A stretch of DNA of 64,000 nucleotides from Pithys albifrons albifrons (taxonomy: Eukaryota > Chordata > Aves > Passeriformes > Thamnophilidae): the NCBI RefSeq assembly GCF_047495875.1, contig NC_092463.1:21317224-21381223 (forward strand), written 5' to 3'. The notes under the pieces are model-generated. The model saw only the letters and a program-made list of their open reading frames with translations. It was not told the DNA's origin and made no database searches. The position numbers were made by a program, and so were the translations under genes. Positions 60,989-64,000 of the stretch are shown here, piece after piece. How positions within the stretch are numbered: the first letter of the stretch is position 1; each line of letters opens with the position of its first letter.

Positions 60989-63747
60989 GTACTGAGGACT
61001 AATGGAAATTGCTTCCCCAAACAGGCAATATGTGGTCACCGGGCTCGTTGGTTTCATGTCAGATGAAGTGACTCTGATGATGCAGCTAAGAATGTTTCAT
61101 CTATGAAGTATGCTTTCAATGTTACGTGCTATTATTCACCAGGCAGTCACCTCTTGTATCTGTCAGTGTTACAAAATTTTATGGAAATTATTATAGAGAA
61201 AAAGTGGTAGATGGTAGTGGTATCAAAAGTAAAATATGAAGATAATCTCTGTAGTCTTTTAGGCCATCTATGAGAAAGAAAAATAATCTCTGAACAGCCT
61301 ATTTAGTCTGTAGAAGAAGACTGAGAAGGGATCTCATTAACGCATAGAAATATCTCAAAGGGTGTTGCCAAGCGGATGGTACCAGAGTCTGTTCAGTGAC
61401 AGGACTAGGAGCAATGACCATAAACTAAAACACAAGAAGTTTCACCCAAAACTGAGGAAGAACTTCTTAACATCGAGAGTGGCAGAGCACTAGAACAGGC
61501 TGCCTAGGGAGATTGTGGAGTCTCCCTCTCTGGAGACATTTAAAACCCACCTGGACACATTTCTGTGTAATCTGCTGTAGGTGACCCTGCCTTCCAGGGA
61601 ATTTGGATGACATGGTCTACAGAGGTCCCATCCAACCCTAACAATTCTGTGATTAACATTCACCTACATGATGGAGTTTGGTGTGGCTATAAAGGCGATC
61701 GTTCTGCTCTAGTTAATGGCACAGGGTCTTAGTGCTTTTGCTGTTTACTTCAGTGTACCTTCGATTGATTTTGAGCCAGGTAGTTCTTCATCTTAGTTCT
61801 AGGGCTGACCTATGAGCAGGATAATTTCAGCCTGTACTTCAGGCAAGTGATATAGGAGAGGCTGTGTATGCCCACTGGTGATCTTCATACCCTTCAATTT
61901 GTGTCTGTTTGCAGACTTCAGAAAAAAATAAATCAATTACTTTAATGAGTAAGATTATAGTCTTTCTACATCCTATAGGCAGAGAGGAGATTTCACTACC
62001 TGTTTTTCAGACAGAGTGGCTAGACTTGTTTGCGTGATTTCTATCTGTGTAGACTAAATTGTTCAGGAGAAATTGATTATTACTAATACTAAAGAAGCTG
62101 ATTGTAAGGTGTTCGTATTGACTTTATTAAATCAGTGTCAACTTCCAAATAATTTTAAAGTTAACTACAATACATTTTCTCAGTTAGCTTTTCGGGAAGC
62201 TACAGAAATTCCTAGACTTTTATTTCACCCTGTTTCATTGTCCTTTCAGTTTAGTTTTCCCCCTATTTTCTTCCTCAAAGGTAGTGTGGAACATAGTCCT
62301 TGGAAGGAAATAATGTTATATGGAAATCTTTCCTCCTAAGCTTCCAAAAAGCTTAGGTCTATTTTATGTTATTTTTATATATTCTATAAATAACTTAGAA
62401 ATTTTATTTAAGGAAGTTCGTGTAATGCATGCAATATTCCTCATTTATATCAAGTAACTATGTAAGCAAATACCTTTTATTGCCATTTTGATGATAACTG
62501 CTGGTTTATTTCTTATTCTTTTCAGTGAGACAGTATGGCTTTACCCCATCATTAACAATTTGTAGGAAGAGGATAGTGCTTTGAGGAATGATGAACTAGA
62601 GGTAGTCATTCATCATGATCATAGGTACAAATTAGGGCAGAGATAAAGCAGTACTGCTTAACTAAAGTTGCGGCTTTTTCTTTTTTCTGTAACCATGGTC
62701 CCTTTATTCCTGTTCTTATTCCTAGCTAAAGTAACTTTCCAGATGTATGGACTTTTAACACCTTAAAGTCCTTCTCCTTCTTAGGCACATATATTTTGAA
62801 AATGTGTTATGTTTTTTCAAAGTCTCCTGGGTCAGGTTGGAATTTCTGGTTAATCCCATAGGGGAAGTGGTAGAGCCTGTGTCTGAATGTTGAGGGCAGT
62901 CAGCTTTGTTGTGGAAGATCCAGGTTTAAATCTTGGGCATAGAACAAAGGGATATGATAAGTCAAGGCGTTTCATAACAGTGGTGCTGGCCATGGAACTG
63001 TTGACAGCAGTATGTTGGATTAGGATGGATTAACTGTCACTTTTTATGCCATGAGGAAAGGATGACCTATTACTTTTTTTATTTGCTGCCTGAAAACTGA
63101 CTATAAATTGAGAGCCTGCTGAATGAGGGAAATGGGAGGTTTTACAGAGGAAAATAGACGTGGTTTTGATTTTTTTGTTTTTTAAAATTTAGTTTTCTTT
63201 TTTTCAAGCTCTGAAAAAAAGAGTATGTAAAGTCTTGGGTAAGGTAAAACACCTATTCAGTGTTTTGGTAGTTCTGAATATATCATAGTGTTCAGCTTGT
63301 TCACTTTCAATTTCATATGTCATCTTTTTATAGTAACATATATAGCTGGGCAGAACTTTGTTTCACCTTTACAGCATTTATTAGCACGAAATGTGTGTCT
63401 CCTGACTTCACCTGTTCAGATCTTTCCAGTTGCTTTGTATTAGGTTAAAAAGATGGTAGAGCGTCCAAGGTCTGAAACACTGAAAAAACCTATAGGTGGA
63501 AAATTTGGTTTAGCAAATAAGGTATTGAAAATTAAACTTCAGTGAGCATGTATTGTGAAGGATTGAAGTAGAAGCGTGCAAGCCCCATCCAGGCTCAGCT
63601 ACAATTCATGGTATTTCATTATTTTGTAACTTATTTTTATCTGCTTTGTTTTAAAAAGTTTATGTATATGTAGATATGCATTTTTGGAATATCACAGGAA
63701 TAAAGGGTTCCTAAGCTTTGCATTAATTTTTGTATTTTAATTTACAG
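60989..63747 (+). other. CEP128 intron between coding exons 4 and 5
   Basis: 2759 bp. It contains a plus-strand CR1 3' end (61297-61655) and a weakly tRNA-like stretch (about 62866-62945). The rest is unremarkable. Confidence 0.9.
61297..61655 (+). repeat. CR1 LINE 3' end
   Basis: CR1 3' phrases run in order: AGACTGAGAAGGGATCTCAT, AGAACAGGCTGCCTAGGGAG, CTCTGGAGACATTTAAAACC, CAGAGGTCCCATCCAACCCT and the tail AACAATTCTGTGATT. It is relatively well preserved and lies in CEP128 sense orientation. Confidence 0.92.
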
Positions 63748-63839
63748 CTGCATTCTTTCCACCAGTCTCTTCGAGATCTCAGTAGTGAACAAGTTCGCCT
63801 AGGAGAGGACATCAGTCGGGAGCTTTCAAGAAGAAATCG
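63748..63839 (+). CDS. CEP128: CEP128 coding exon 5
   Basis: This 92-nt exon starts in phase 0 and ends two bases into codon 191. It reads LHSFHQSLRDLSSEQVRLGE then DISRELSRRN, against human LHGFHQSLRDLSSEQIRLGD DFNRELSRRS. The acceptor is TTTACAG and the donor CG then GTATAA, which is not strong. Without splicing the frame runs only to TAG at 63871-63873. Confidence 0.95.
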
Positions 63840-63880
63840 GTATAAACAGAATATAACTCCATGTGAAGAATAGCGTGGAA

Positions 63881-63886
63881 AATAAA
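63881..63886 (+). terminator. Candidate intronic polyadenylation signal
   Basis: AATAAA lies eight bases after the read-through stop TAG (63871-63873) of CEP128 coding exon 5. A G/T-rich stretch (TTTTGGGGAGAGTGAGGGG) follows about 30 bases further on. Together these could end a short transcript inside the gene; no transcript evidence is available here. Confidence 0.25.
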
Positions 63887-64000
63887 TCTTAATTTTTTTT
63901 AATTAAAAAAAAAATTTTGGGGAGAGTGAGGGGATTATAGGTGAAAACAATGTTAACAACTGCTTGTTTTATGTCATTTTCTGCAGTATTTATAAATGTA

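Larger units (their letters stand above)
53842..64000 (+). other. CEP128: CEP128 gene, 5' part (first five coding exons)
   Basis: Five plus-strand exons with consensus splice sites join in frame to codons 1-190 plus two bases of a CEP128 orthologue, matched to my memory of the human protein. CEP128 is a long coiled-coil protein of the mother centriole's subdistal appendages, working with ODF2, centriolin and ninein in appendage assembly, microtubule anchoring and ciliary signalling. The window covers only the N-terminal part; the main coiled-coil region lies beyond position 64000. Its head-to-head position with TSHR matches the arrangement in other vertebrates. The start of the transcribed unit is approximate. 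Confidence 0.93.

Noticed and set aside
1..64000. CRISPR arrays, operons, prophage or other prokaryotic systems
   Set aside because: The window is vertebrate nuclear DNA with spliced genes. No direct-repeat and spacer arrays or bacterial gene clusters were seen.

Overview
The window looks like ordinary nuclear DNA from a bird. The evidence is many CR1 retrotransposon fragments (several with the octamer-like ATTCTATG tail typical of avian CR1), several solo retroviral LTRs of avian type, compact introns, and the conserved TSHR-CEP128 neighbourhood. The LTR set hints at Neoaves, perhaps a passerine, but I cannot fix the species. No prokaryotic features, rRNA genes or intact tRNA genes are seen.

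Two protein-coding genes are supported, arranged head-to-head. On the minus strand, positions 1-44774 carry the 5' part of TSHR (thyrotropin receptor). Coding exon 1 is at 44605-44774, and exons 2-7 follow at decreasing coordinates (24434-24505, 19953-20027, 11423-11497, 10220-10294, 7352-7429, 6332-6400). Exon lengths of 170/72/75/75/75/78/69 nt give codons 1-204 plus two bases, covering the signal peptide, the N-terminal cysteine cluster and the first leucine-rich repeats. Exons 8-10 (last repeats, hinge, seven-transmembrane domain) are not found and should lie to the left of position 1. On the plus strand, a CpG island at about 53300-53960 is the likely CEP128 promoter. Five CEP128 coding exons follow (57100-57243, 58577-58663, 59798-59924, 60867-60988, 63748-63839), giving codons 1-190 plus two bases; the gene continues past the right edge.

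The rest is introns and an intergenic stretch of about 8 kb (45331-53300). Recognisable content includes CR1 fragments at 3524-4350, 25990-26245, 29485-29935, 30762-30880, 31316-31495, 35040-35235, 35806-37000, 39290-39690, 49664-50060 and 61297-61655. LTR-like elements lie at 5246-5819, 18041-18433, about 23070-23800, 28930-29484 and 34393-34955. There are also a TG/TA microsatellite, T/G-rich tracts, GC-rich tandem repeats in the CEP128 island, and a few unclassified blocks.

The two genes do not share a pathway. TSHR is a Gs-coupled hormone receptor (in birds also part of the photoperiodic response), and CEP128 is a mother-centriole subdistal-appendage protein. Their two CpG-island promoters are about 8 kb apart, so a single shared bidirectional promoter is unlikely. 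I found no convincing undescribed system. The items most worth checking are two N-glycosylation sequons of human TSHR that are absent here, a possible intronic polyadenylation site in CEP128, candidate CEP128 5'UTR structure with an upstream ORF, and an isolated CpG-rich segment inside TSHR intron 1.
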